From contig DAHUZB010000010.1 of the NCBI GenBank assembly GCA_027306785.1, forward strand, positions 1-64,000: a DNA stretch of 64,000 bases. Direction: 5' to 3'. Made by a program: the position numbers and the translations under genes. The DNA is from Vulcanimicrobiota bacterium. Its GTDB lineage: Bacteria; Vulcanimicrobiota; Vulcanimicrobiia; Vulcanimicrobiales; Vulcanimicrobiaceae. The number at the start of each line of letters is the position of its first letter. The first letter of the stretch is position 1. The notes below the pieces were generated by a model. The model made no database searches and was not told the origin of the DNA. It saw only the letters and a list, made by a program, of their open reading frames with translations. Below, piece by piece: positions 7,705 through 16,326 of the stretch.

Positions 7705-9713
7705 TGCTTGGTCACCGCCTTGATGAGCGAACGCGCGAACGGAACGCCGAGACCGCTGACGAGATCGTAGCCGGGACCGGCTTGATAGCCGGCATCGAGC
7801 GGCGATGCGCCCGGCGACGGCTGCACCGCGACTTGTTGATTGTCACCGTAGAGCACGTCATAGAACGTCTGCGCGTACGTCGGCGCAATCGTGCCGTTCT
7901 TCGCATAGAGCGAGTAGAGGAGCGGCGCGGGATTTCCGAGCCGATAGGGTTTCGCGGATGCTCCCGCGGCGCAGGTCGCGCTCGATTTGCACGCCTGCAG
8001 CACGAGCGCCCACATCGCCGCCATCTCCGGGGCCGCAACGCTCGTGCCGCCGACCGACTGCACCACGGGTCCGCCGAGCGACGCATCGGTCAACGCGGCC
8101 ATCCCGGTCGCGTTGTCGCCGAGCAGCGAGACGTCGGGATCGTTGCGGAACGCGCCCTGCACGCCCGGCATCCCTTGCTGCCACGGGGTGAGCGACTGCG
8201 CGAAGTAGGCCGAGATGCCGCCGCCGCTTCCACCGTGCCCCCGGCTCGTGGTCAAACCCCACCCGATGATCTGATTGGTCAGATTGCCGAAGCGGTCGAG
8301 CGGAGCGGTCACGCCGCCGACGCTCGTGACGTTTGGGTCGGTCGCGGGATAACTGACGCAGGTCTGATCGATCGCCGGTTGATAGGCGGGACGCTGGCAG
8401 CCTTCGGCGCCGGAATCACCCGACGAGACGAAGACGGCGATGCCTTCGGCGGCGAGCGCGGCGAATTCGTCGGGACCGAGGCCTTGCGTCGGATCGGTCG
8501 GATCGAACTCGTATGCGGCCTGTGCCGCTTCCGGGCCGCCGTAGCTCAGGCTCAGAATATCGGCGTTATTGTCGGCGATCGCTTGTTGGATCTCGTCGTC
8601 CGAGAGCGTGATGCCGAGCAACGGCGTGAGCGTCTGACCGGTCGTACACGGCGCCGGGGTGATGTTGCCGTTTGCGTCACTGCAATATGCATCGCTGTAC
8701 GCAAGGTAAAAGAGCACGTTCGAACCGGGCGCGAGACTCGCGACCGCTTCGGTGTCGATCTGCGCTTCGACATCCTCGGGATTACACGCGGGTAGCGATC
8801 CGGCGCACGGCGCGGTCACGGGAGGCGGCGTGGAGAATCCGCTCTCGGGAAAGCCGACGCCGTTGGTTATTCCGGATGCGGAAACGCCGCTATCGGTAAC
8901 GTCGACCTGGGTGACCGTCGCGACGTCGGTATCGAACATCGCACCGTAGGCGGGCACGTCGGCGGGACTCATCGGTCCCGTACCGATCACGCCGACGGTG
9001 ATGCCGCTTCCGTTAAACCCGGCTTTGTACGCGCCGGTGTAATCGAATGCGTTCCGAATCTGCTGCGGTGAGTAGCCGCTCGTGGTAAGCGAACCGCCGC
9101 CGAGCGGTACGTCGTCGCGAAACGAACGTTGCGCGGTGACCAAACGCGTGACGCCGCTGACCGGCAGCGCGCGAGTAAAATGCGGCGCCGTGCGCGGTGC
9201 GATGAACGTATCGTCGCCTTGACGATAGAGGCCGAACGTCGTGCCGAAGGCCGCCTCGAGCGCCTTTTGCGGCCCCCACACGAAGAGCGCGAGACGTTGC
9301 GGCCAACCGCCGACGTGCAGATGATAGCTCTCGAAGTAGCTTGCGACCGCCGCGAGATCGCTTGGACTTGCGCCGTAACGCGCGCCGATCTCCTGCGGGG
9401 TAAGGAAGTGCCGATAGAGCGGCGAGCTCGGATCGCTCGCCTGCGCGGCGTAGGACACGAGGCCCGACGCATCGTGCAGTCGGAGCTCGACGTTGACGCC
9501 GAGCGTGCCGGTCGATGCCGGTCCGATGTACTGCGCGTTCGTCAGACTCTCGGCACCGTAGGTGAAATCGGCAAGCGAGGCCGGCCCCGTGTACGGGGAG
9601 GGCGCACCCGCATTCGCGGCGGGCGGCGTGATCCCGGAACCGTGCGACGAGCACGCCGAGAGCAGCAGCGCCGCCGCGAGCGCGAGCACGCCGGAGCGTT
9701 GCGAACGGCTCAT
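7701..9713 (-). CDS. Lipid-anchored S53 family peptidase (sedolisin/pro-kumamolisin)
   Basis: This 670-aa secreted acid protease has a lipobox ending LLSAC. A pro-kumamolisin activation domain spans residues 50-210 (YRHFLTPQEIGARYG, FGTTFGLYR) and the S53 catalytic domain spans 220-660. The Glu/Asp pair is visible in DVEAQIDTEA, the oxyanion Asp in VFVSSGDSGAEGC, the Ser nucleophile in GGTSVAAPEMAA, and the C-terminal calcium site in GPGYDLVSGLG. All the key residues are present, so an active serine-carboxyl peptidase working at low pH is expected. It overlaps both neighbours by 4 bases, in the middle of the lipoprotein operon. Confidence 0.93.
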   Translation of the reverse strand: MSRSQRSGVLALAAALLLSACSSHGSGITPPAANAGAPSPYTGPASLADFTYGAESLTNAQYIGPASTGTLGVNVELRLHDASGLVSYAAQASDPSSPLYRHFLTPQEIGARYGASPSDLAAVASYFESYHLHVGGWPQRLALFVWGPQKALEAAFGTTFGLYRQGDDTFIAPRTAPHFTRALPVSGVTRLVTAQRSFRDDVPLGGGSLTTSGYSPQQIRNAFDYTGAYKAGFNGSGITVGVIGTGPMSPADVPAYGAMFDTDVATVTQVDVTDSGVSASGITNGVGFPESGFSTPPPVTAPCAGSLPACNPEDVEAQIDTEAVASLAPGSNVLFYLAYSDAYCSDANGNITPAPCTTGQTLTPLLGITLSDDEIQQAIADNNADILSLSYGGPEAAQAAYEFDPTDPTQGLGPDEFAALAAEGIAVFVSSGDSGAEGCQRPAYQPAIDQTCVSYPATDPNVTSVGGVTAPLDRFGNLTNQIIGWGLTTSRGHGGSGGGISAYFAQSLTPWQQGMPGVQGAFRNDPDVSLLGDNATGMAALTDASLGGPVVQSVGGTSVAAPEMAAMWALVLQACKSSATCAAGASAKPYRLGNPAPLLYSLYAKNGTIAPTYAQTFYDVLYGDNQQVAVQPSPGASPLDAGYQAGPGYDLVSGLGVPFARSLIKAVTKQ

Positions 9714-11137
9714 CGAGCACCTCCATGAGGAAGCAGTGTGCGCAAGGTACGAATCGCGCGCGTGATGCGTGCGGCGCGCAGCGCGCTCACACGATGGTCG
9801 AACGACGCGCGCAGCGTCGCCGCGATGTCGAGGTGCCCGCCTACGGGCGCGCTCGTCTCGGCATGCCTGCGAGCGGCCGACGACACGTACGTGCCGGGCT
9901 GGAGCGCGAGCGTCTCGCTCGTCGTCGCGATCTCGAGCGGAGGCTGCTGCGTGAAGACGAACGGCTGGTCGCCGTTAAAGTCGTAGTAGAGCGATTGCGT
10001 GTCCGAGAGCTGCGTGCAGAGCGCTCCGTACCCGGCGGCCACATAGGAAGCCGCGGTTTCGTGTTCGGTGTATCCGAGCACCGTATCGACGCGATCGATC
10101 GTGCGCAACACCTCGGTCGCCTGCTGCGGAAATTGTGCCGCGAGCTTGCATGACGCCGGAACCGCGACGACACCGTCGTCGCGATCGCTTTCGTTATAGA
10201 GCGCGGGCGCGGAACCGTACCACGTCGGCATCTGGAAAATGTTGGCCGGCTGGTCGGCGGGCGTCGGATCGAGTCCACCGTAGACGCTGATCGTGATGAG
10301 AGGCGGCCCCGACGGCTGCGGCACGGGCACGCTGTAGAGAATCGTCGTCGCACTCGCGTTCGCAACCCAGGCGAACGAACCGCTGCCATCGCGATTCTCA
10401 CTGATCTGCCCGACTCCGGTGTAGTTCGGCGCGCTGTAACCCGGCGGATAGGTCGTGCTCTCACTGTAGGATCCGTCGCCGTTCACGGTGCGCGCGACCG
10501 TGATCGCGGAGCCGCTCGCATCGCCTGCGAGCGCTTCCTGAATCGTCGCGCCCGCGGGGTTCGACCACTGCGCGCCCGGCGTCTGCGGTAATTCATCGAG
10601 GATGCGCGAGGGTGCATACGTCGTGGTGATCGAGTCACCGCTCTCGTCGGTGAACTGCGTACCGTACGAGAGAAGACGGGATCCGTCCGCGCCGTTTGCG
10701 GTAACGGCCTCGTACGTGTCACTCTGCGACGTCGTCGTTTTCAATCCGCTGACGTACGCATCGGTCTCGGTCGCGTGCAGGTCGTAGAGTCCTTGCGTTC
10801 CGGCAAAGGCTTGATCGCTTTTGACCTGTACCGATTCCGTCACATCGATCGCGGTCTGTGATGTCGGTTCGGGAGAGGGCGTACCGGGCGCAACGATTTC
10901 GGGGAAACTCTGAAATGACTGTGTCAGCGTCCCGGCGTAGAGCAACTGATCCCCGTCGGCCGTCGGATACGTCGCCGGCGACGAAGCGGGCGTCGGACTC
11001 GATGTCGCCGCGGATGCACCCGCACCGTGTGCCGTCGACGGCACCACACCGGAACTTCCACCTCCGCCGCCGCCCCCGCAAGCGGCCAAGAGAAAACACA
11101 AACACCCCAGGGCGATAGAGCAGGCCCTTGCGCGCAT
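9710..11137 (-). CDS. Poly-glycine lipoprotein, operon leader
   Basis: This 475-aa lipoprotein has a signal peptide ending LLAACGGGGGGG and a long Ala/Ser/Thr linker, then a beta-rich domain of unknown family (YAGTLTQSFQSFPE, later LGYTEHETAASYVAAGYG) and a basic C-terminal helix. The ATG at 11137 is chosen because GGAGG lies about 9 bases upstream and an earlier ATG at 11188 would prefix a non-signal sequence. It is the first gene of the minus-strand operon running to 3584 and is divergent from the SARP regulator. No function can be assigned. Confidence 0.7.
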   Translation of the reverse strand: MRARACSIALGCLCFLLAACGGGGGGGSSGVVPSTAHGAGASAATSSPTPASSPATYPTADGDQLLYAGTLTQSFQSFPEIVAPGTPSPEPTSQTAIDVTESVQVKSDQAFAGTQGLYDLHATETDAYVSGLKTTTSQSDTYEAVTANGADGSRLLSYGTQFTDESGDSITTTYAPSRILDELPQTPGAQWSNPAGATIQEALAGDASGSAITVARTVNGDGSYSESTTYPPGYSAPNYTGVGQISENRDGSGSFAWVANASATTILYSVPVPQPSGPPLITISVYGGLDPTPADQPANIFQMPTWYGSAPALYNESDRDDGVVAVPASCKLAAQFPQQATEVLRTIDRVDTVLGYTEHETAASYVAAGYGALCTQLSDTQSLYYDFNGDQPFVFTQQPPLEIATTSETLALQPGTYVSSAARRHAETSAPVGGHLDIAATLRASFDHRVSALRAARITRAIRTLRTLLPHGGAR

Positions 11138-11266
11138 ATGATCGCATCCTCCACGACAGAACTCGACGGGTGCACACACCGCGAACACCGCCTTCCGACA
11201 TTGATATCAAGCGACCGTAAATCGAACGTAAATGGCGCGAGCGCTTCGCTGCGACCACAGCTGCGA
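11138..11266. promoter_or_regulatory. Divergent promoter region with 11-bp direct repeat
   Basis: These 129 bases separate the lipoprotein operon from the SARP regulator. A direct repeat CGTAAAT occurs at 11216-11222 and 11227-11233, exactly 11 bp apart. SARP regulators are known to bind direct heptamer repeats with 11-bp spacing, so this is a candidate operator for the adjacent regulator. This is inference; no other copy was checked. Confidence 0.4.
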
Positions 11267-14032
11267 ATGCGCCTTCTCGGCACCTACGAGATCGAACTCG
11301 ACGGCGATCGGCTCAAGCCGCCCGCTACTTCGAAAGCGCGACTGCTGCTCGCGTACCTTGCTATGCGCCGAGGCGAAACGATCCGCCGCGACGCGTTGAT
11401 GACGGAATTCTGGCCGGAAGCCGACCAGACGAGCGCTCGCAACAATCTTAAAACGACGCTCTCCACGATTCGTCGTCTGTTCCGCGAGGCGATCGCGCAG
11501 CCCGACGCGATCCTCTCCGTCGAACGCGACAGCGTTCGATGGAACGCGCACACCTGGATCGACGCGCGCGAATTCCAGCGTTGCTCGACGGCCGTTGCCG
11601 AAGAGCGCCGTTGGGCGCTCGACCTCTACCTCGGCGAATTCGTTCCCGGCGAGCGCAACGCGTGGGCAGACGAGCAGCGCGAACACCTGGCTTCGCGCCA
11701 CGAGCATATGCTGCGGACCGAGTTGCGCGCGTCGCCGAACCCGGCGCTCGCGGAACGCCTGCTCGCACTCGATCCCTTCAGTGACGAAGCATACGTGGCG
11801 CTCGTCGAGCACGCCCTCGCGTCGGGGGATGTACGCGGCGCGCAATCGGTCTTCGCGCGCTATGCCGCGGCGCTCGCGGAGTTGGGCGAGGAGCCGCCCG
11901 TCGATCTCGCCACGCGCGTCGGCGTGCGCACGCAGCCCTCGCGCGACGACGTCTTCGCCTTCTGCGGACGCGGCGACGCCTTCGCCGAGTTCGAAATGAT
12001 CCTCACGGAGCGGCATACGCGCGTGCTTCTTCTTTCCGGCATCGGGGGGATCGGCAAACGAAGCTTCGCGCGCGAAGCGCAGCGCCGCTTTCCCGAGGCC
12101 CGAATCACGATCTTCGAGACGCCGAATGCGCTCGACGAACAATGGACGACCCGCGCGCTCGACGCACCGTTCGCGATCGTATGCGCGCAGCCGGAGCACC
12201 TGCGCGCGTTGCGCGCGCAATTTCCGGGCGCCGCGGAGATGAGCCTCGGCGCCCTCGCGTACGATGAAGTCGCGGTGGCGCTGCGTCGACGCTTCGGCGA
12301 TGCCGACCCCGAGTTGATCGAGGCGATCTGGCAGCGCAGTGAGGGCCACCCGTTGCTGCTCAAGGCGCTCACCGAATTCGCCGGTGCACGCGGCGAGGTG
12401 ATCGGCGCGGCCGCCGTTCGTCGGCTCCGTTTGCCGCGTGAGCTCGAGCGACACTTCGAGATGCAACTTCGCGCGGCGGGTGACGACGTGTGGGATATCG
12501 CGATCCTACTCGGACTCGAACAGCAATTGGACAACGACGACGTCGTCGCGCTCGCCGACTGGTCTCTGCAGCGCGCGACCGATGCGCGCGCGCGGCTGGC
12601 GCGGCTGCACTTCGCGCTCTTCTCGGAGATCGCGCTGCGCTCGCTCTCGCCCGGGCGGCGCGCGCAGATCGTCGAGCGCATCGCCGAACGTCTGCGGCTG
12701 CACGAAGATCCGAGCGCAAAGCTGCGACTCGGGGAACACCTTCGTTCGCTCGGACGCGATCGCGAAGCGGCTCGTGCCTACTACGACGCGGCGGCATCGT
12801 TTGCGGCCTTCGCCGCATGGGAGAATGCGACGCGGGCTGCCGACCGCGGTATCGCCCTTCTCGAACCGATGGCGACCTCCGCCGAAGCACTCGACACGCT
12901 GCGCGAGCTCTACGGCTTGCGCGGACGCATCCTCTACCAACGCGGTGCATTCGTCGCGTCCGTTCGATCCTTTGAATCGCTCATCGAGATATCCGACGAG
13001 CAGCCCGCGGACCGCGCTAGCGCGCTCGTTTCAATGGGCCATGCGCTTGCGCGCGTCGGCTCGGTCGGCCCCGCATGGAACGTGGCCCGCCAGGCACTCG
13101 AAGAGAGCCGTTCGGTGAGCCTCGGAGCGGAGTTGCAGGCGCTTCACCTAGTCGCGCGCGTGCTGCGCGATCGCGCGGAGTACGACGAAGCGGTCCGCAT
13201 CGCGCGAGAAAGCTTCGAGCGCGCGCTCGACGCGCGCGAATGGAGCACGGCGATGTTCTTCGGCAACATGATCATCGAGGTGTCGCGCCGTCAACTGCGC
13301 TTGGCGGATTGTTTCTACTGGGCGAACCGGCAGCGTGACGCCGCCGTACTCGCCGGCCCCATCCTCGAAGCCGAGGCGCTCTTCATGCTCGCTTCGGCGA
13401 AATTCGTCGTCAATCGCATCGACGAGGCGATCGCGGATATCCGCTCCGCGTTACCTTTGATCGAAGGTATGCGACGACACAACGTCCCGTCCACGACGCC
13501 GACCGGACAACTCGAATGGATGCTGCACCACGGGCTCGCGCATGCCTACAATTGCGCGCGGCGTCCGGATGAAGCGATTGCCGAAATCGAGTGGCTGCTT
13601 CGCTCGCCCTGGACGTTCAACACGATTCTCCCGGGCGCGCAGGTGACATCGGTAGCCGTCACCGCGCGGCTCATGCGCGGAACGAGCGCCGATATCGCCG
13701 CGACCCGCGCGATGTTCGAGCGAATCCCCCCGCCGACCGGACACGAGCTCGCAATGGCGATCGACGGCCTTGCGCGCACGCGCATCGCCGTGCGCGACCA
13801 CGCCCCGGAAAGCGCGCGATTGTTGCATCGCGCATTCACCGAGCACGAGCGCATTGCGCTTCTGCACCCCGATCAGGTCCACGTCGCGTTTCACATGATC
13901 GCCGAGGATGCGCGCGGGCTCGACGACGCACTCGCCGAGCGCGCGGCCGCTGCGGGAAACCTCTATGAGTCCCGCTTGATCGCCGCTGCTGGCGACCTTT
14001 GGAACGCGCCCGCGCAACCCGCGCACGCATAA
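11267..14032 (+). CDS. SARP/BTAD transcriptional regulator with ATPase-like and TPR domains
   Basis: This 921-aa regulator is of AfsR/LuxR-like architecture. Residues 1-95 form an OmpR-type winged helix (MRLLGTYEIELDG, LLAYLAMRRGETIRRDAL, RNNLKTTLSTIRRLF). Residues 100-235 form the bacterial transcriptional activation domain, and 240-480 a STAND-like NTPase. Alpha-helical TPR-like repeats run to the C-terminus. The P-loop reads GIGGIGKRS, with Arg where Thr/Ser normally coordinates magnesium, so nucleotide hydrolysis may be altered. The start at 11267 aligns with the conserved start of the winged helix; in-frame upstream starts would run into the divergent promoter. It probably controls the divergent lipoprotein operon. 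Confidence 0.87.
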   Translation: MRLLGTYEIELDGDRLKPPATSKARLLLAYLAMRRGETIRRDALMTEFWPEADQTSARNNLKTTLSTIRRLFREAIAQPDAILSVERDSVRWNAHTWIDAREFQRCSTAVAEERRWALDLYLGEFVPGERNAWADEQREHLASRHEHMLRTELRASPNPALAERLLALDPFSDEAYVALVEHALASGDVRGAQSVFARYAAALAELGEEPPVDLATRVGVRTQPSRDDVFAFCGRGDAFAEFEMILTERHTRVLLLSGIGGIGKRSFAREAQRRFPEARITIFETPNALDEQWTTRALDAPFAIVCAQPEHLRALRAQFPGAAEMSLGALAYDEVAVALRRRFGDADPELIEAIWQRSEGHPLLLKALTEFAGARGEVIGAAAVRRLRLPRELERHFEMQLRAAGDDVWDIAILLGLEQQLDNDDVVALADWSLQRATDARARLARLHFALFSEIALRSLSPGRRAQIVERIAERLRLHEDPSAKLRLGEHLRSLGRDREAARAYYDAAASFAAFAAWENATRAADRGIALLEPMATSAEALDTLRELYGLRGRILYQRGAFVASVRSFESLIEISDEQPADRASALVSMGHALARVGSVGPAWNVARQALEESRSVSLGAELQALHLVARVLRDRAEYDEAVRIARESFERALDAREWSTAMFFGNMIIEVSRRQLRLADCFYWANRQRDAAVLAGPILEAEALFMLASAKFVVNRIDEAIADIRSALPLIEGMRRHNVPSTTPTGQLEWMLHHGLAHAYNCARRPDEAIAEIEWLLRSPWTFNTILPGAQVTSVAVTARLMRGTSADIAATRAMFERIPPPTGHELAMAIDGLARTRIAVRDHAPESARLLHRAFTEHERIALLHPDQVHVAFHMIAEDARGLDDALAERAAAAGNLYESRLIAAAGDLWNAPAQPAHA

Positions 14033-14069
14033 AAACGAAAGCCCCGCGTCCGTATCGAACGCGGGGCTT
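14031..14069 (-). terminator. Intrinsic terminator after tRNA-Phe
   Basis: On the minus strand an 11-bp GC-rich stem (AAGCCCCGCGT with its complement, 14039-14049 and 14059-14069) is followed by TTTCGTTTTT. This is a good rho-independent terminator for the tRNA-Phe transcript. It overlaps the end of the convergent SARP gene. Confidence 0.8.
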
Positions 14070-14076
14070 GTCACGA

Positions 14077-14152
14077 TGGTGCCAAGGGCCGGAATCGAAC
14101 CGGCGACACCGCACTTTTCAGGCGCGTGCTCTACCGACTGAGCTACCTTGGC
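14077..14152 (-). tRNA. tRNA-Phe (GAA)
   Basis: A 76-nt minus-strand tRNA with acceptor stem GCCAAGG/CCTTGGC, anticodon loop CTGAAAA (anticodon GAA) and T-loop sequence GGTTCGATTCC. The 3' CCA is encoded. It lies downstream of the TonB-family gene on the same strand. Confidence 0.96.
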
Positions 14153-14207
14153 GCGACTGCTGCGGGTTCGGCGGTCATGGCGTTCTCCCTTTCTGACAAA
14201 CGTCGCG

Positions 14208-14867
14208 CTAGCCGGAAAAATCCACCGTGAAGAGATACGAACCGCCCACCGGGGAGCAATTCTGAATCGCCGGCTGATACGTGCTCATCCGCGCCGCGCG
14301 CAGCGCCGCACGATCGAGCATCATATCGCCGCTGGATCGATAGATCGCGACGGCGGCAATCTCACCCGCGGCCGTGAGCGTGACCTCGATCTTCGCCTCG
14401 CCCGTGCGCTGTTCAGCATCGTCGGGCGCACTCGCGGGAATGACGTTGACCGCTTTGGCCTGCGCGAACGGAACCGAGCACGCGGGCTTCGGGGTCGGCG
14501 TCGGAGCCGGCGGCGCCGAGGGACCATCCGTTGACGGCCCGTCGAGCGGACCAGGCGCCGCCGACGGCGCCGCTCGCGGCACGTCGGTCGGCGGCCCCGG
14601 ATCGGACGGTTGCCGCAGGACCGGGGGCGCGACTCGCGGCCGCCTCACAGCGATCGTACGCGGATGCACGATCGGCTGCACCCTCGGCGGCGGAGGCGTG
14701 GGCGTCGCAGGCGGCGGCGAATGCAGGATCGTCACGGTGATCGGAGCGGGCGTCTGTTCGGGATGCGCATCGACCTTCGGAAGACGGAAGACAAGCGCCG
14801 CCGCTCCGTGGGCGATGAGCGAGAGGGCGAGAGCCCAGAGAAGAATTCGGTCTCCTGATCGCTTCAT
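14208..14867 (-). CDS. TonB-family energy transducer protein
   Basis: This 219-aa protein has a short cytoplasmic start, one N-terminal membrane anchor (ILLWALALSLIAHGAAALVF), a long Pro-rich periplasmic linker (residues 45-135) and a C-terminal TonB domain. The latter shows GEAKIEVTLTAAGEI, VAIYRSSGD, MLDRAALRAARMSTYQPA and a terminal YLFTVDF strand. This is the layout of TonB proteins that couple inner-membrane energy to outer-membrane receptors; exbB/exbD are not nearby. The ATG at 14867 gives a normal anchor; an upstream start would lie near the tRNA terminator. The C-terminal domain is closely similar to that of the kinase fusion at 32364. Confidence 0.85.
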   Translation of the reverse strand: MKRSGDRILLWALALSLIAHGAAALVFRLPKVDAHPEQTPAPITVTILHSPPPATPTPPPPRVQPIVHPRTIAVRRPRVAPPVLRQPSDPGPPTDVPRAAPSAAPGPLDGPSTDGPSAPPAPTPTPKPACSVPFAQAKAVNVIPASAPDDAEQRTGEAKIEVTLTAAGEIAAVAIYRSSGDMMLDRAALRAARMSTYQPAIQNCSPVGGSYLFTVDFSG

Positions 14868-14928
14868 GCCCGTTCGAATGCATAGCAGCCGACCACTGTG
14901 ACGTTTCCGACACGATCGGCGCTTCGGC

Positions 14929-14966
14929 AAAAAAAACGTCCCCGGCGCTTAAATACCGAGGACGTT
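14929..14966 (-). terminator. Intrinsic terminator after tRNA-Asp
   Basis: On the minus strand a stem of about 11 bp with one G-T pair (AACGTCCTCGG against CCGGGGACGTT) is followed directly by a run of eight T. This is a strong rho-independent terminator closing the tRNA-Val(CAC)/tRNA-Asp transcript. Confidence 0.88.
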
Positions 14967-14973
14967 TCGAATA

Positions 14974-15050
14974 TGGCGACGCTGGTGGGGCTCGAACCCA
15001 TGACCTCCGCCGTGACAGGGCGGCGCTCTAACCAACTGAGCTACAGCGCC
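14974..15050 (-). tRNA. tRNA-Asp (GTC)
   Basis: A 77-nt minus-strand tRNA with acceptor GGCGCTG/CAGCGTC, anticodon stem CCGCC/GGCGG and loop CTGTCAC (anticodon GTC). CCA is encoded. It follows tRNA-Val(CAC) by 31 bases on the same transcript. Confidence 0.96.
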
Positions 15051-15081
15051 ATCGCCATTTTCAACTGCTCCGAGAACCTGA

Positions 15082-15156
15082 TGGTGGGCACGGTTGGGAT
15101 TGAACCAACGACCCCCCGCGTGTGAAGCGGATGCTCTCCCACTGAGCTACGCGCCC
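15082..15156 (-). tRNA. tRNA-Val (CAC)
   Basis: A 75-nt minus-strand tRNA with acceptor GGGCGCG/CGTGCCC, anticodon stem TCCGC/GCGGG and loop TTCACAC (anticodon CAC). CCA is encoded. It is first in a two-tRNA transcript with tRNA-Asp. Confidence 0.95.
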
Positions 15157-15186
15157 GAAGCGTCCAAGATCGTTGGACAAGACGGG

Positions 15187-15215
15187 AGTTTATCCTATCA
15201 ACGGCATGTTGTCTA
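15187..15215 (-). promoter_or_regulatory. Promoter of the tRNA-Val/tRNA-Asp transcript
   Basis: On the minus strand TAGACA (15215-15210) and TAAACT (15192-15187) are separated by 17 bases, close to the housekeeping -35 and -10 consensus. The predicted start of transcription is about 25 bases before the tRNA-Val 5' end. Confidence 0.65.
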
Positions 15216-15240
15216 GCCTCCTCGGTAGAAACGGCCGCCC

Positions 15241-15672
15241 ATGCTCGAAGGCTTTCCCCTGGTCTCCCGCTTCACCGTGCCGTTTGCGGACGTGGACATG
15301 ATGCAGCACGTGAACAACGTCGCATATATCCGCTGGTGCGAAATGATGCGCGCCGAGTATTTCGCGCAGGTGATGAACACCCCGATCAACGGGGAACGCG
15401 GCATGATCCAGGCGACGATCAATTTTACCTACGAGCGCGAACTGCAGTATAGAGAGGCGATTGCGATCGGCGTGCGCATCCCGCGCCTCGGAACGAAATC
15501 CTGGGACTTCGGTTACGAGATCTGGAGCGAGACCCACGGACACCGGGCGGCGCACGGCATCACGACCGTCGTGGCCTACGATTTCGTGCACCATGCGACG
15601 ATTCCAATCCCCGACGATTGGCGCGCGGAGATCGCGGCCTATGAAGCGGGGCCGCAGCGTTCGTTCGTCTGA
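15241..15672 (+). CDS. Acyl-CoA thioesterase, 4HBT hotdog fold
   Basis: This 143-aa cytosolic protein is of the 4-hydroxybenzoyl-CoA thioesterase/YbgC class. The active-site strand-helix VPFADVDMMQHVNNVAYIRW (residues about 13-32) contains the catalytic acid Asp and the HVNN turn. The later strands INFTYERELQYREAI and ITTVVAYDF complete a single hotdog domain of normal length. It hydrolyses short or aromatic acyl-CoA thioesters; the actual substrate is unknown. It stands alone, divergent from the tRNA transcript. Confidence 0.87.
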   Translation: MLEGFPLVSRFTVPFADVDMMQHVNNVAYIRWCEMMRAEYFAQVMNTPINGERGMIQATINFTYERELQYREAIAIGVRIPRLGTKSWDFGYEIWSETHGHRAAHGITTVVAYDFVHHATIPIPDDWRAEIAAYEAGPQRSFV

Positions 15673-15699
15673 TCCGCGTGCCCTCGGGGCAAGCGATCG

Positions 15700-15897
15700 T
15701 CATGCGCGGGAAGGCTCGCGCAGACGTATCGCGAGATCCGCGAACACATCGCTCAACGCTTGAGCGATGGCCGCGAGCCGTGCGCGGATGCCCATACTTC
15801 GGCCGCTCTCGCACAACCGGGCCATCCGGCTGCGCTCTGCGGCGACGAGGAGAGCATCGCGGCGCGCACGGACTTCGGCTTCCAACCAATAGTCCAT
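15700..15897 (-). CDS. Small helical protein of unknown function
   Basis: This 65-aa reading frame starts MDYWLEAEVRARRDALL at an ATG preceded by GTGAGG at good spacing. It is Arg/Ala-rich, wholly helical in character, and has no membrane segment or signal peptide. I do not recognise it. It sits downstream of a terminator-like hairpin in a long leader, which suggests conditional expression. An ordinary chance frame in GC-rich DNA remains possible. Confidence 0.45.
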   Translation of the reverse strand: MDYWLEAEVRARRDALLVAAERSRMARLCESGRSMGIRARLAAIAQALSDVFADLAIRLREPSRA

Positions 15898-15926
15898 GAT
15901 TGCCTCACAAGAAGAAACGAGGAGAG

Positions 15927-15963
15927 AAAAAGAGGAGACCCCCGGGAGATCGTCTCTCGGGGG
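15927..15963 (-). terminator. Terminator-like hairpin in the leader of the small ORF
   Basis: On the minus strand an 11-bp stem (15953-15963 with 15939-15949, one G-T pair, 3-base TCG loop) is followed by CTCCTCTTTTTC. It lies 30 bases before the 65-aa reading frame and could act as an attenuator or end an upstream minus-strand transcript. The surrounding stretch 15898-16199 contains no other convincing gene. Confidence 0.5.
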
Positions 15964-16199
15964 CCTCCGATCACTGAAACGAAGCGCGGCTCCGGTTACG
16001 ATCCGGTCAGCCGCCCTCGGTCGATCGAAGGCACGCCCGCATTCACACCGGAAACGGCGAAACGCAGAAACGACGAAAGGCGATTGGTGTACATGCGGAT
16101 CATCGAGCGTGGTGCCTCCTTCCGATTTCAGAGCGCGCGGAGCGCGCAGAGTGTTCGACAACAGTAGCACGCGCGGCGAGACCTGTCAAAGCGCGCGCA

Positions 16200-16228
16200 T
16201 TGACGCCCCCGAGGCGCTTTGCTATACT
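16200..16228 (+). promoter_or_regulatory. Promoter of tRNA-Val (GAC)
   Basis: TTGACG at 16200-16205 and TATACT at 16223-16228 are separated by exactly 17 bases and lie 15 bases before the tRNA. This is a near-consensus housekeeping promoter, the clearest in the window. Confidence 0.85.
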
Positions 16229-16242
16229 CCCGGAGGTCCCGC

Positions 16243-16317
16243 GTGCGTGTAGCTCAGTGGGAGAGCACCACCTTGACACGGTGGGGGTCGTAGGTTCAAT
16301 CCCTACCACGCACACCA
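16243..16317 (+). tRNA. tRNA-Val (GAC)
   Basis: A 75-nt tRNA with acceptor GTGCGTG/CACGCAC, anticodon stem CCACC/GGTGG and loop TTGACAC (anticodon GAC). CCA is encoded. It has its own promoter and terminator. Confidence 0.96.
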
Positions 16318-16326
16318 TGAAAGAAG

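Noticed and set aside
11027-11266. Upstream extension of the SARP protein by 80 residues
   Set aside because: The extra residues are low-complexity, overlap the divergent gene's start, and precede the conserved first strand of the winged helix.
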